Source: Phoronis australis (Eukaryota > Phoronida > Phoronidae). From it: DNA of 64,000 bases. This document shows, piece after piece, positions 11,168 through 24,500 of this stretch; within the stretch, counting starts at the first letter, position 1, and each line of letters begins with the position of its first letter. The stretch lies in contig NMRA01000117.1 of assembly GCA_002633005.1 (NCBI GenBank), positions 124,001 through 188,000 of the forward strand. Reading direction: 5' to 3'. The notes beneath the pieces were generated by a model that was given only the letters and a program-made list of their open reading frames with translations, was not told the DNA's origin and ran no database searches. The translations under genes and the position numbers were made by a program.

Positions 11168-14100
11168 TGTAGCAAATTATTTCACATAATACCAATCATG
11201 ATTAAGTTGGGAATTGAAAATTAAAATACATATTTCAATAAATATAATGGTCACCGAAAGATTGAAGTCTGGTCTCGGGAGTGAAGTAATTCTCTCACTT
11301 TACAAACGTGTCTCATCTTCGAGCCAGTTATGATAGATGAAATATCACCAACATGGCAAAAAAAAATAAATTATCATTTGTAATTATGTTCCACATAATT
11401 TCAAGCTTTTTGATCAGGTAATTCAGCATTCATAAGGGCATTTCAAACCAATGTCAATGCAGCGACGTTTTGAGGAGTGATGGTCGGCATGTCAGTTTTG
11501 GTTAACAGGGAAAGTCCACTAACTTCACAGGAAATATTGTAGGTAGATTGAACAGTGGAGTGTGGACACTTCGATGTGGTATGAAACGAAAGCTTAGGAG
11601 TCAGCAGAATGATCGGCAATCGTCGCATTCAATGATGGCGAGACTTGTGGTTTTAACTGATCTCTTTCAAATATTAACCATTCTTACACTATAAACACTA
11701 TAAGCAGTTCTGCTTCATTTATCACCCGAACACGTATATTGTATTAAAAATTTAGAAAAATTACGCCCCCATATTTTTGAAAGCCATCTTGCAAAGACTT
11801 CAGACTGTGACAACTTTTTGCTCATTCACTATTGAAGCCAGTCAGAAAGATTCAATTAACTTTACCATTTACATTGAAGCTCCTCTACTATCCACGATAC
11901 TGGGAACTACACAAAGTTTGTTGATCACTTCACGGGTCAACTTTAAGTACACTGAAGTGAAAAGTGCACCGTTTGCGAATTCTGGCTTACTTATTTTACA
12001 AAAGCGCAGAATAGGAACACTTTAATTGCGACTGTTCTGCATGAAGGTTTGGAATCAGTAAACATAACTGTTAAGTTGAATTTCAAGGTACAGTGTGTGT
12101 AGTTCAAAGGGCCTGTTGTCTGAACTTTTTTCTTAAGCCTTTAAATTCAATACAAAAGATTTGTACTATTTTGAAGGGTGCAAAGTGCAAAGGATGGTTC
12201 AACTGCCAAGAAATTAGTGATCTTATTTTCTTTTACCAATTGAGTTCCACGGAGGAAAGGCCTATATTCCGAAGGTAAAGGTTGTGACAAATAGCAAGTT
12301 GGGTTAACAGGCCTTTTGACTACCAGACTATCCTCAAAATTGTCATTGTCATTGTACCAACAACTAACAATATTTGTTGAATAACACAGTACTTATAGAT
12401 CTCTTAAATTCAAGAATATCCAATATCTAGAGGCATGATTTGGGAGGGGTCAAGTGGGGTGTCGACAAATGATTTGTCTTCAAGCGCTTGTGAAATTTCA
12501 TTTAAAAGCCCACGGAAGTACATTTTACAGCAACTTAGCTTTTACAGAAAATCTTAAGCATTAAAATGGAAGCAGGAAATGAGGGTAAAAATGTCGAAAT
12601 CGGGTACAGGCATATTACAGGCTGCTCATACCAAAACACCAAAACACATTGTCCAACTTACAACACTTCAAACTACAGGTTGGTACCCCCACACTAGAAG
12701 TAAGTAAAAACAATTAATTCACCGTTAAAAATATTTATTAAATAAACCCAAAGAAGTAAAACATTTCAGTCTTCAGTGGTTGATAACTGAAACTAACTTC
12801 TAACAATTTACAAGACAGAAATTTTCTCACCAGGGCTCCGTTTCAAAAATTTTTTTACCACATAATCAGTAGACATCCACATCAGTTGTGTGTATTCAAG
12901 ATGCAAGTTCAGTTTTTGCTGCTACAGCAAGTGGAGTGACTCCAACATTGTACAAACGCTAGCAGTATAGAATACATCAGACAAGGGAAATTTTCTGGCA
13001 CAAATCCAGGACAAACGTCACCTAACTATGCAGATGACTTTAAGTGTTAATCAGGTCACAGGCGGCAGACCCAGCATAAAATTAGACACTATCAACAAAA
13101 ATAACACAGATGGCAGCAATGAAATGAAATGAAAAGAAATTAAACTGAACTTTAAATGTTTTCAAAAAGCTACACATTCTGACAATGGAACACAAAGACT
13201 AATAGTTTGGAAAACAAAACCAATTACAAACTACGATTACTCTCAACAATGCAAGCTTACGTATTCTTACCACTAGCAAAATTCAAAAGTGCACTTCATA
13301 TTCAAGTCGATATAGCAGAGATGAGTCATGAAATGGTAATCAAGCTCAATATCTTTTGTAGGAAAAGCCTGCTTTGTGTTCTCCACCTAACACACTGTGT
13401 CTAGGCTCATTCCACACTGTCTGCTACATAGCTAATTAGTGTGACATACAATCTCAGCCAATTATTGAGCTGCAGAGACAAAAAACTTTGCAATACGACA
13501 TCACTAATGAAGACAATTTTTTTTCTAGAACAGATAGGATTTAACGCAGGCATTGTCATGTATCATGCACTAAGTGAATACGAAGCCATCATAGGTCTAA
13601 AACTACAGGCACGCAGTGAACTTTTTCTACTCCACGAGAAAGAAATTACTTAACAGGCTGATTATCCCAACCAATTGTACATCAGTAACTTCACTACCGC
13701 CAATGTCCGGTCACAGGAAACAACTTCCCACACTCAAACCTACACTATATTCCTCTTGTAAAACCTCAGTCATGCACTTGGATGTGACTGTAATAGAAAG
13801 AATTATGTATAAAATGAGGCACAGTATGTAATAAACATAACATGACATGATCTCTCTTTTTATAATACATACAAAGTTTTCTTCATGCAGTTCCGGTAGT
13901 CAGAGATCAAATCTGTGTAATACAAGTATTTTAGTGCTACATATTTTTGTGTTTTATTGTTTTATTTCATGCAGTCACAAATTATGGTATTCTCTCCAGA
14001 TTACGAATGCACTATCATTACAACAAAACAAATAATGAACTCTTTTCAATTAGTTTTCTCTTTTAGATAATACAAACACTGAAGACTGGCACTGCGAGCT

Positions 14101-16353
14101 CTTTCTTTGGTAAGTACGAATGGTACTTAACTTACAAGAGATGAATTTTTTTCAGAGACAAACAACCATGCTACAACATGATGCAAAAGGTGCTACGTAT
14201 CTCCCTTTGCAGAAAATACCGATGACCATGATCTGAACGGCATTCAAAATATGCGCTGTATATGGCAGTCACTTTGATTCAACTGATCACTTTTTGACTA
14301 CAAAATTCTTGATATTTTGTATTGTCTCATAAACAAACTATATAACCTAATGATTCCTTGACCGAGTAAGCGACAGCTGTCTTGTCAAAAACAGACGAAG
14401 CCTGGTCTGCATGACGCATAGTTTCCAACTGTCCCATTTTTAGCAGCACCGTACGCTATATGAAGCTGCGTCCCATCACAGTATCAAATTGTCCAATGTT
14501 TTAACATATGCGGCGAAATCTACGACATAAGTAAGCTGTTGCGTTACTGCATGACTGCATTTACTTCTACTTCCCTTAACTCCAATACTAAATAAACATA
14601 GTTCTGAACATTCCCTCTTGCCGTACCCTAGATCCAGATGTCCGCCTTCTTCAGTTTAGAAAGTTGGCTACGTTGACATCAGAAAAAAGATGCAAAACAA
14701 AAAAGGAGCCAACCATTTTGTCAGTGTCATTGACAGCAAATATAGCAAATGATATCACCGAGCTCGTTCACTAATTCATACCGCATGCAGCTAAAACAAG
14801 CATTTAAGTTAAATTCAATAGGTGAAACTTCAGTTTGCAGGACTTGTGCTTTTGAAAGAAATACAACGAGTAGAAGAACTACTATCGAGCTCAATCCCAG
14901 TCAGCCATGTTTCAGCTGCGTTGCATTTATTTTGTAGTAATGCAGTGTAGGTCTTGGGGAGTACCCATCAAATGCCTCACGCAGCTCAGAGTATTTCATA
15001 AAATATGTATACATGTCCGATTTTGAATCACAAAAATTCTTACTTCCTGCCAGTAATGCAGAATAGTCAGGGCCCAGGGTCTTATCTTCACACTCATACT
15101 TGAAACTTAACCAATCACGCTACATATTTCGAGTACAAATTACAGAAAAAACTGTAGAATTTAGGATGCCAAAATTCAATTGATTCTAAAGATTAAACAT
15201 CATATTTCTTAAATTTCCATCACTAATTTTGTATCAGCAGAGTCTGGAAATAAGCTCGACAGAAAACAAAATTGTCAAAGATAGTTGTCGACGCAACATT
15301 TTTGTTCGTTACCCGAAATTCGTTCTGTTGGAAATGAAACCACCGGCTGTGAAAATTAGGTGCGAGTCTTTTTCAATGCCAATCAAAGAGGTGTAAGGCA
15401 TTTGTGCGTACACGCTTCCGTGGTTTAGTGTTCTCCATGCGGAGACTCTCATACATCGGCTCCAAGGTAAGCAAGAGGATTTTTACATCCCAATTAAAAA
15501 ACAACACTTGATTATGAATTTATGCATGGATAAGCCATGGAAATCATTGGGAGATAACTGGCCAGAATGTTTTAAGACCTTGTACAAGCATGACTCAGTG
15601 AGAACAAATTGCTGCATTTTATCTAATGACGAACTTTACAACTATTGAATTCTGTATCAAAGCTCAGCAACCATTTTAATAACACATTGTCAGTTGTTTG
15701 TGTCTCCAGACTGGAGATTTTTTACCTACAGTAAGTTCATTCGAAGCACACAATGCCAATTTTAGAGTCAAGTTCTGAGCACAGAGATTAGAACACAGGT
15801 CCAGGCCTTTTTGTGCACTCAGTATACACTTCTGCAAACTCAGGGCAACACCACTAATGGCAAATGGTAGAGCAAATCACACAAACGACATACCAGAGCA
15901 GTAGGCACTTCAAATTTAAATTTTCTCTGTGGGGGTATTTAATCTTCCAAAAGTTGGGAGGGTTGTTGATGTAAGCCTAAGCATATCTGCCCAGAGTTAC
16001 GATGAACAATCACTATGAAAAGTACAAGCGCCCCCTCAAGTTTTGATTTGGCATTAAATGGGACTTCTGATGGGGGTAACCTGAATGCAAGAAGCGCAAT
16101 TAGTTAATGGTAGAGGTGAAATAAGAATTGATACGGTAACAATGACCAAAATTACATGTATTTAACATATCTAAAAGCCATTTGACTTGCTATTTTCCAC
16201 CTTTAAGTTCTTGGCAGGTACTGTATCACATTCCACACTCATGAAACTTTTGACCTATTAAGGGATCACAATACAAACCCAGATTACTTTTCAGTGGGAT
16301 GATTTACAAAGGAAGGACTTGGTAAAGAAAGTTACACAGCAATGGAAAATGGA

Positions 16354-16394
16354 GGCATTCATAATGCAGCCACGGCATTCATAATGCAACCACG
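16354..16394 (+). repeat. 20-bp direct duplication (GGCATTCATAATGCA...)
   Basis: Two adjacent copies of GGCATTCATAATGCAGCCAC differing by one base. It shares the octamer GCATTCAT with the larger arrays at 28324 and 32795. Confidence 0.8.
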
Positions 16395-17796
16395 TATGCA
16401 GAAAGCACTCAACCAAATCAGACCAGAAAACCTTATCAGGGTTAAGAACTAGTGTTTGGTCTTGCTTCAAAAATATTTACACAGTTAAACCATTCATGTT
16501 TATTCAATGCCCCAGTTGTGTAAAAAGTACTTCACCAAACACAAACGTAATGTATTGAAGCACAGTCACACACTGTGCAGGAGCAATATTTGATGGAGCA
16601 TGATCGTGGTTTTCACTTAAACAAAACCCATTTCAGTCATAACAATGAAGTTCAGGTGTGAATGAGAAAGGTGTAGTAGTGAACTTGGGGCAACTTTGAA
16701 AATATTGCTAGGAGACATGCCGGTGAAAAATTAGGACACCCTGATTTTTAAAGAGAAAGCATTATAGAAATGAACTTTCTTTTAAAACTTCTAGAGAATT
16801 GGGAAAATATTAGCTTCAGACAAACAGAAAACCCGGCAGCAAAAACACTCCTTTTACAATTCCTAAACCCTAATATGAGCTCGTGCAATTTCGTAGGAAA
16901 AAACTTTTGCAGGGAAATTGCCATTAATTGAAAAAGTCCACCTTCTGAGTGGCACATTCTATATCCATCAACGTGAGATAGGAAGGAGGAAAACTTTGCA
17001 TTAACAAATACTACACAAACACAAGTTTGTCCTATGTCAAAAATTGAAGACAAAATAAAACAATTAGAAAAAGATGTAAAAGGTCACAAAGTAAAAACCC
17101 AGCTGAAGAAGGTTGCAGAGTTCAAGCAAGGAATGTGCTAGAAGACATTTTACCACCCAAGTCTCTCCAAAAACAATTGTTCAAACCATCAACCATATTG
17201 AAAAATGAGCTTGTTAAATTCCTTAATGTCAACCCAAAGAATTTGACCAGGGGATTAAAAATAAAGGGCCGGAAATGGTTCATCAAATCACCGCAGTCAG
17301 GTATCAGGTAAACGGTTGGCTTTTGTTGTACATATCAACAGGTTCTTTATATACTGAGAAACATGAACAATGACGTGGATCATTTTTATTTAACACTCCG
17401 TGACCTGTGAATCATTTGACGGCTATCAACTTAAAAAGACTGCAATAAAAATTCCTTTTTATATCACTATTGAATGCAGCAGGAGATGTATGTCAATTGC
17501 AAACCGATTTATCATAAAAATTGGAGGAAACATAAATCAAACTAGGTACACAGGATTTTCTCACTACACTTGCTCATACCTAGAGGGGTCATGAGGTCAT
17601 TAGCAGCTATGTTAGTTTTGTAGGTCATCTGTGTATATTAATCCACAAAGATGCATCAAACTCATTTCAACAAGTTTTAAATTGAGAACTTTGCAGAATC
17701 AATTCAGCAAACTAAATTAGTTTTAATATACTACCTAATGGTGTTTGCTCTTATCAATTCTGTTACACCGGTTTTTAAATTCACTTTAATCCCAGT

Positions 17797-17802
17797 TTTA
17801 TT
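17797..17802 (-). terminator. Candidate polyadenylation signal downstream of SLC39A11
   Basis: First AATAAA found on the minus strand after the SLC39A11 stop, about 690 nt downstream. A hexamer alone is weak evidence, and the donor right after the stop suggests the real 3' end may be elsewhere. Confidence 0.2.
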
Positions 17803-18490
17803 TGTGTTGCACGGATTTTTTCAAAAGAAAAGCAGTAAATAGTTTTCTTACAAGAGCACGGAAAATGCAACATACCTAACACTGCGACAAGTGTGCAACC
17901 ACATGACGTTCATGGTCATAACCGAAAGGGACACCTGGTGGAGGGATGTGTAACTAAACTACAACCAGGTGAATGGTGAACAGAATGACCTGGCAAGTAC
18001 AAGATTTCATGTTCTCAAAAATAACTTAGACCTACACAATTTCTTGGTGTAAACGAAGATTGATTTGCAAAAAAAAAAAACAACCACACAACATTAAGTA
18101 AACACAGACTCAGTGATCTAAGAGAGGTTCAAGCACAAAAAAGAAACCAGGAAAAGGGTTAAGCAAGAAGATGCAAAAACCAATACATACCATGACTGTA
18201 TTTCCATCTGGAACAGTATAAACCATGTCAGGACACGCAAAAAATGACAGGCCACCCCAGTGGTTGAAAAGACACGGTGCCATGGCGTAAACGAACACGA
18301 AAAATGGCGAAGTACAGTAAAACAATTACAAGATTTCTTGAAAGCTGAAAATTTTGTAATATTGTAGTGATCAAGCTAGAGAATGAGAGCACAGGTTTTA
18401 CAGTCAGAGAGTGTAAACCTGATGAAATGTTTAAACACTTGAAGTCAACAGACTACAGGATTTATATGAACTGTAAATAACACTTACCTT

Positions 18491-18569
18491 TTACCCAAGC
18501 CCAACATCGAGAGACATCATAACAATGAAGCCAACTACCGTTCCCCATGATGCAAGTTTACCATTTCCA
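18491..18569 (-). CDS. SLC39A11: SLC39A11 terminal coding exon 9
   Basis: [20 protein letters not shown] then DVGLG and TAA (18493-18491). The conserved C-terminus shows the stop is genuine. Three bases after the stop there is a consensus splice donor (AAG|GTAAGTG, exon edge at 18488-18490), suggesting a 3' UTR intron. Confidence 0.95.
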
Positions 18570-21500
18570 CTATAATTAAGACAAAAACACAAGTCATAAG
18601 AACAACTACCATGATAACTACATCCTCACATACTACAACTGTCTTTCACTCTCTTCAACTACACCACATCAGAGCCAAGCGTAGAACTTGAACAGTCATC
18701 CCGTTATATAAAAAGTGTTAAACACAGAATGTGCATTGAAACAATTCTCAACTTGGTCTGCTGTATGAACCGCAGCACAAGGTTTCAAGTTGTTGGTCAA
18801 TGAACTCACCAAGTTTGCGCCTCAGGTATGATGTCATCAACAACCACATAAATCATGGCTCCTCCAGCAAATGCCAGTGCATATGGCAGTAGAGGCTCAG
18901 CAACAACAACAGCAAGAGCACCAAACAGGCCTGCCAGAGGCTCCACCATTCCACTCAATTGACCATACCTTCACCAAACAAATGAAGAATCACTTTTAAC
19001 ACGTGGGTCTAGAAAAGGTTAGTGCATTTGCTGTGCACTTACAATACTGGTCCCATTGCGCTCATGACCTGATTAAGACTCATGGGAAGCCCTCAACATG
19101 GGGTTACTCTCATGGGTAAAGTCTTCCTATTTGCTTTTTCAGAAATTTGGAAAGACTGATAACCCTGTATGACATGGCAACTTCCTCCAGACAGGCTATG
19201 TGTCCATCGAGTAGAAAGCTGCAAAGTCTTTGACCAGCAGGACAAATCTCAACTAAATGTAGACAGAATCTCAGCTTCCACGCCACACTAATAGGGCAGT
19301 TTGAGCATGTCATGAGGCCAGCGATGTTTCGATGCCAAGCTAAGTTTTAGTGCCCAGTAATTATCTAGTTCACCTGCAGAATAGCAAGCCTATCCAGACG
19401 AAAGAATTTCTTGGAATCCCCCGATTCAGTAGGGCCTGGGCTGAAATAGTTGTTTTGTTTGCTTGTAGATGGAGCTTTTCCGACATGCATCTGCAGATAC
19501 TTTGAGAAACTACTCTTTCACCTATGCTTTGCAGCACCTGTAAGAGATTGGTATGCAGGACTCTGGTATAAAAACAGGAGTATCTGTTCCACGTTTTGCA
19601 AGGTATTCAGTAGCATCATTACTATCAATGCCAACATGTGCTTTGACACAGTTGACATGGACAATTTATAAAGCTGTGACTAAGCTCACCCAGGCAGCCA
19701 CACACAGACCCTGGGATGGTTTTGAGTTTGGATAGTGTTATAATGGCTACATGACATGCCGGAGAGTATAAAGAGCTCCTTGCTACCAAGTGCTGCTTTA
19801 TGATCTCTAGCCAGTTAAACAGCCTGATAGAAGCCAACGAGTTCGTTCTGAAAACTGGTGCAAATTTGCTCAGTGATGTCCAGGTATGTTTGCCATAATT
19901 GGGAAAGGAAATTCCTGATCCAGATTGTCCACTACAAAGGTTAAGAGACTTAGAGCCATCACAGTTGATCAGCAATACCCCGTTCACTTTTGCAGGTAGC
20001 AAGCTCTGACAGTAAATGTGAATGGTTACAAATGTCACTTTTGCTGTAAGTTTGAGTTACCCCCAAAACTGATAGAAGTGTTTTCACTTGCACTTTTGCA
20101 GTCAAACCACTAACTTCAAAGAACACACATTCGTCATAGGGTAAGAGGCCTTTGTTTAATGTGGTGTTAATCATGGCAAAAAGTGAAGTGTTTTGACATT
20201 AATGTTTGCTTCAAGTGATTCCTTTAGAGAGTAAAACTAACTGTCAGCAAAAATGACCCTTTCACAGACACCTCATCTATCTGGCTGAAACGTCAACATT
20301 ATAGCCACTCATCTGAACCTGATATATGATTTGTGATTCCATGACAATCTCTACTTTCTGTGCTGAAAATGTCTTCAAGATTAAGATTCATTACTAGAAT
20401 GTCGCTAGGGGTTATACACCATTTTCACCTCCAGATCAACATAACCATTTGTGTTGCCTTTCTATTGATCTCCAAATCTACTGACTTAGTGCATCAGATA
20501 GGCTGTTAAATGGGAACGTAGCCATTTTTGATGGTATGTTTAGTAAAAGTAGGCTATACATGGATCACTGGTCATTATACACTTTTGCACATTAATCATT
20601 GGTCTTCTTGTTTGTATTTTCTATCAATGAAGAATATGTATAGGTAAATAAAACAACAAGAATGGATCAACCATTGATCTATTCTTGTTGTTTTATTTAC
20701 CTAATACATTCTACATTTTGTGAAACAACAGTATCCTTGAGAGGATCTGGATACTTTCTACGTTATCTATCAATGAAACCATAGAAAAATTTATTCAAAA
20801 AGATTTATGATTATCAAAACGTTTGGTCCATTAGACAGGGACAGCTGAATAGAACTGATGCATACAAGTCAGGTCAAGGGACACAATGATCAGTATCTGG
20901 AATAGGCGAAGGTGGTAGACTTTTTACAGCAGCTATAAACCTGCATTCCGTACAAGAAGCAAACTTTTAATTTAAACTACTGATCGCTGACTGTTAAAAA
21001 TTGGTCTGGACATGTTCCTTACTCACGTATGAATTTATTTCTGGATTATCGAAGAGCTGACAGTTCACTATTCCTTGAGACCTTGCTTGTCAAATAAAAC
21101 AAAATGTCACGACAAGCCAAACTCTAGAGCATAGTTCCAAGCAATAACTAACTGCCAGTTCTTTCAAAGTTATAAAATGACCTCCAATTTGACTAGGGAA
21201 CAGTTTTAGATTAATTTCATGTCAGTAAGTGGTCTAAATCAATAGATGGGTGTGAATTTATTCTTGCTTTAAGTGGGATTGTTTAACAGCAGATTTCTGA
21301 AACTTGCGACTGCATGTTTTCTGAAAGATGTGTATACGGAACAGAAGTTTCATTTCTTAAAATGATTACCGTATTCGCCGTAATAACCGCCCAGGGTGAA
21401 ATCGAAAGCTAAGATTCATCAAATTTACGCTCTGTGACGTATCTGTAATCTATGAAAGACTTTCAACAAAACTGTAGTGCATTGCTATCAAACTTTGCTA

Positions 21501-24500
21501 CTTAATTACGATCATTTTACAGAAAATTGTTCTGAAATCCCAGGGCGAAAACTCGCCGACTAACTGCCTCGAAATCGCTGTCTTCGATATGGCAACTTCA
21601 ATGCTTGAATAAAAATAGTTTCAACTCAAGCAAATTACCTGAAATCTTCATTAGTTTTCTAACGTCTCTAAGATTTTTTTTAAGTTCCCGTGGAGTCTGG
21701 ATTAACGACAGGTTTAAGTACAAATCTGTGCAACATCGTGCCATCTACATGTATGATCGGCAACACGACGAGAAAAATGTCTGGACGAACACACGTTGTT
21801 GTCACGTGACGTTTGTTTTGAAGTTCGTCTGCAATTGTGAGTAAGCGAGCGCGTGCGTGTAACCAGAGTTCATTTGCCAAAGCAGAGACCGTCTTTTGGC
21901 CAGAGCCACGCAATCTAACGAGCTAGATGTGCATTGATTGTGTCTAAAGAAATTTGAACAAGCAGTAGACATAAACCAGAGCGTGTTTCATTCAGCACTT
22001 GCCGGTCTCATGTGCTAAAAACGTTCGACATTTGTCTCAGTAAGGCCCATATTAGTCGCCGTGTAGCTGGATGCGTACGTACATGTAACTATCTGACAGT
22101 TATTTTTCGGTGTAAGGGTGTGTAAGGATTCACTGTCAGTTGTCATTTTATTGGATATTCGGCTTAAAAACACCAATTATGGTTAACCAAACAATCTATC
22201 TCAAAAATAACGCAAAAATGTTTTATAGTATTAGAAATTGTCGGAAATTAGTGCCAATATTCATTTCTTACCGATGCTATGCTACCCATTTCATGAATGG
22301 ATAGTTCCCAAGTACTGTCTTTGATGACAGGTTCATATATGTAGCGCGCGCTTCCCGGCCACGTGCATTTAACGAGTTATTTTTATTCGTGAGACAGTCA
22401 ATGTGTCTGTACTGAAAGGTCAGACAATAGTAGGACACGGTTGTCATGAGAGTAGCAACGCTGTTGCGTTCTTTTTGAAGCGCTGAATTACTTTGAAGTG
22501 TATAGCCACGGCTAAATACAAAAGTAACAGTGCCGCTGGTGGTCTAGAAGACCTGTGCAAAATTTTTTTTGATAAATTGAAGATGTTACTGTAGCCCAGT
22601 TTTAGGACTTTAGGTGCGTCATTGTTCGCACGTACACGTTCATGGACTGGGCGCTTATTTCAGCAAAGTCTGAAAATGCGTGGGGGGCGCTTAAAGGGGC
22701 ATGGGCGGTTATTACGGCGAATACGGTATTACAAAAAATATAATGCACAATAACTGAAGTAAAGCCCAAACAAATTTCTTCACAACATAGGTCGTTGAAC
22801 AATGTGAATTTCTTAGATAACTAGCTTTAGAGTGCTACCTGGCTAAAAAATATCATTGTTTTCTGACTGTATGGGACCACATGTTTCAGGTGGGCACAAA
22901 AATACAATCTTAAGGTAGGTGGATACACAAAAAAATTAATTTTGACTGTTTTTTACATTTTTATGTCATCCTAATCTTTAATTCTTGATGCACAGTATAC
23001 TGAAGAAAATTAAAATCATTCTGAAAATCCAAAGTTGTTTTTTTAGCTATATTTGACCAAACCTCAGTAAGTCATATGGCTTGAGTGCTCACCAGCTCAG
23101 TGATTGACAACTGGGGCGGAGCTTATATACAAGGACACTAGCTCTAATCTAACCCTGTCAACAAGCATTGCGTAACCGGGCAATCGAGAGTGATGTACCA
23201 GCTGATATTGGTGTTGTAGCAAGACCAAGAATAAAACAATTCTATTTTTGACCATGTGAAAGTTAGTAGTGAAATGGTGAACTAGCTCCTGTTCCGAGCC
23301 TGAGCCTGTTTGTCTATCTGCAAAAAANNNNNNNNNNNNNNNNNNNNNNNNNNNNNNNNNNNNNNNNNNNNNNNNNNNNNNNNNNNNNNNNNNNNNNNNN
23401 NNNNNNNNNNNNNNNNNNNNNNNNNNNNNNNNNNNNNNNNNNNNNNNNNNNNNNNNNNNNNNNNNNNNNNNNNNNNNNNNNNNNNNNNNNNNNNNNNNNN
23501 NNNNNNNNNNNNNNNNNNNNNNNNNNNNNNNNNNNNNNNNNNNNNNNNNNNNNNNNNNNNNNNNNNNNNNNNNNNNNNNNNNNNNNNNNNNNNNNNNNNN
23601 NNNNNNNNNNNNNNNNNNNNNNNNNNNNNNNNNNNNNNNNNNNNNNNNNNNNNNNNNNNNNNNNNNNNNNNNNNNNNNNNNNNNNNNNNNNNNNNNNNNN
23701 NNNNNNNNNNNNNNNNNNNNNNNNNNNNNNNNNNNNNNNNNNNNNNNNNNNNNNNNNNNNNNNNNNNNNNNNNNNNNNNNNNNNNNNNNNNNNNGAAAAA
23801 ATTATTAAAATTACGCTGTAAACAAACAGGTATGTCACATTTTCTAAATATGAAGTAAATATCAGCTTTATTTCTAGAACTTCAACAAAAATTGGAACAT
23901 AATGACCACGCATTCTGAACGAAATTTGATCTCAAGTGGCAATCGATGACAGCTTAACTTCAAAGCCGTTTTTCTCGGCTCGTGATTTCAGGATAGTGAC
24001 AAGATTCTCGGGCCTATTTTTCCACAACACGTGTGTCAATTTTTACGAAAGTTGCAAATTTGAAATCCTCTAGGACTGAAGTAAAATCGCGTGCCAGGGT
24101 TTTTTGATAAATGGACCAGATTTTTAGTTATTAGACGGAAAGTGACCAAATGACAAAAAGTGGCGTGCTTGCCCAAACTCACACACAAAAAATGCCACAA
24201 AATCAAGATCATAATGATTTTGTACATATATTTGGTATGGATAAGTAGAATATTGCGTAAGGAAACAGTTGATGATGATCCCTGTGCATTTTGAAAAAAA
24301 ATTCGAGGTAAAATTGGATTTTTTGAAAATTAAAAAATACGATTTAAAAAAAAACGAACTACAACAAAAAACTTTTTTTTTCGAGTTTTGTCACTTTCAG
24401 AGTCATGTCTAACTAGTTAAAACTTCCTTTTTACTCATTTTAGTTGGGAACCTGAAGATTTGATCAGTGTATACACCTACCTTAATTGATAATGCTCAGA

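Larger units (their letters stand above)
8153..18490. other. Long stretch without a recognised gene, downstream of SLC39A11
   Basis: Apart from the anchor-like exon at 9498-9671, the 43-bp repeat at 11000-11167 and a 20-bp direct duplication at 16354-16394, nothing supported by homology is seen. Open frames here are short and unlike known proteins. The part nearest 18490 should contain the SLC39A11 3' UTR exon or exons. Confidence 0.5.

Noticed and set aside
17045-17312. Plus-strand stop-free run of about 85 codons ending at a donor-like AG|GTAAAC
   Set aside because: No start codon, no convincing acceptor and no recognisable homology in an A-rich region; probably chance.
19625-20038. 137-codon frame as a host gene
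   Set aside because: Its motifs are those of a retrotransposon RNase H domain with lost catalytic residues and a frame break.
23310-23913. Open frames of 182 and 199 codons across 23310-23913
   Set aside because: They are made of undetermined bases in the assembly gap.
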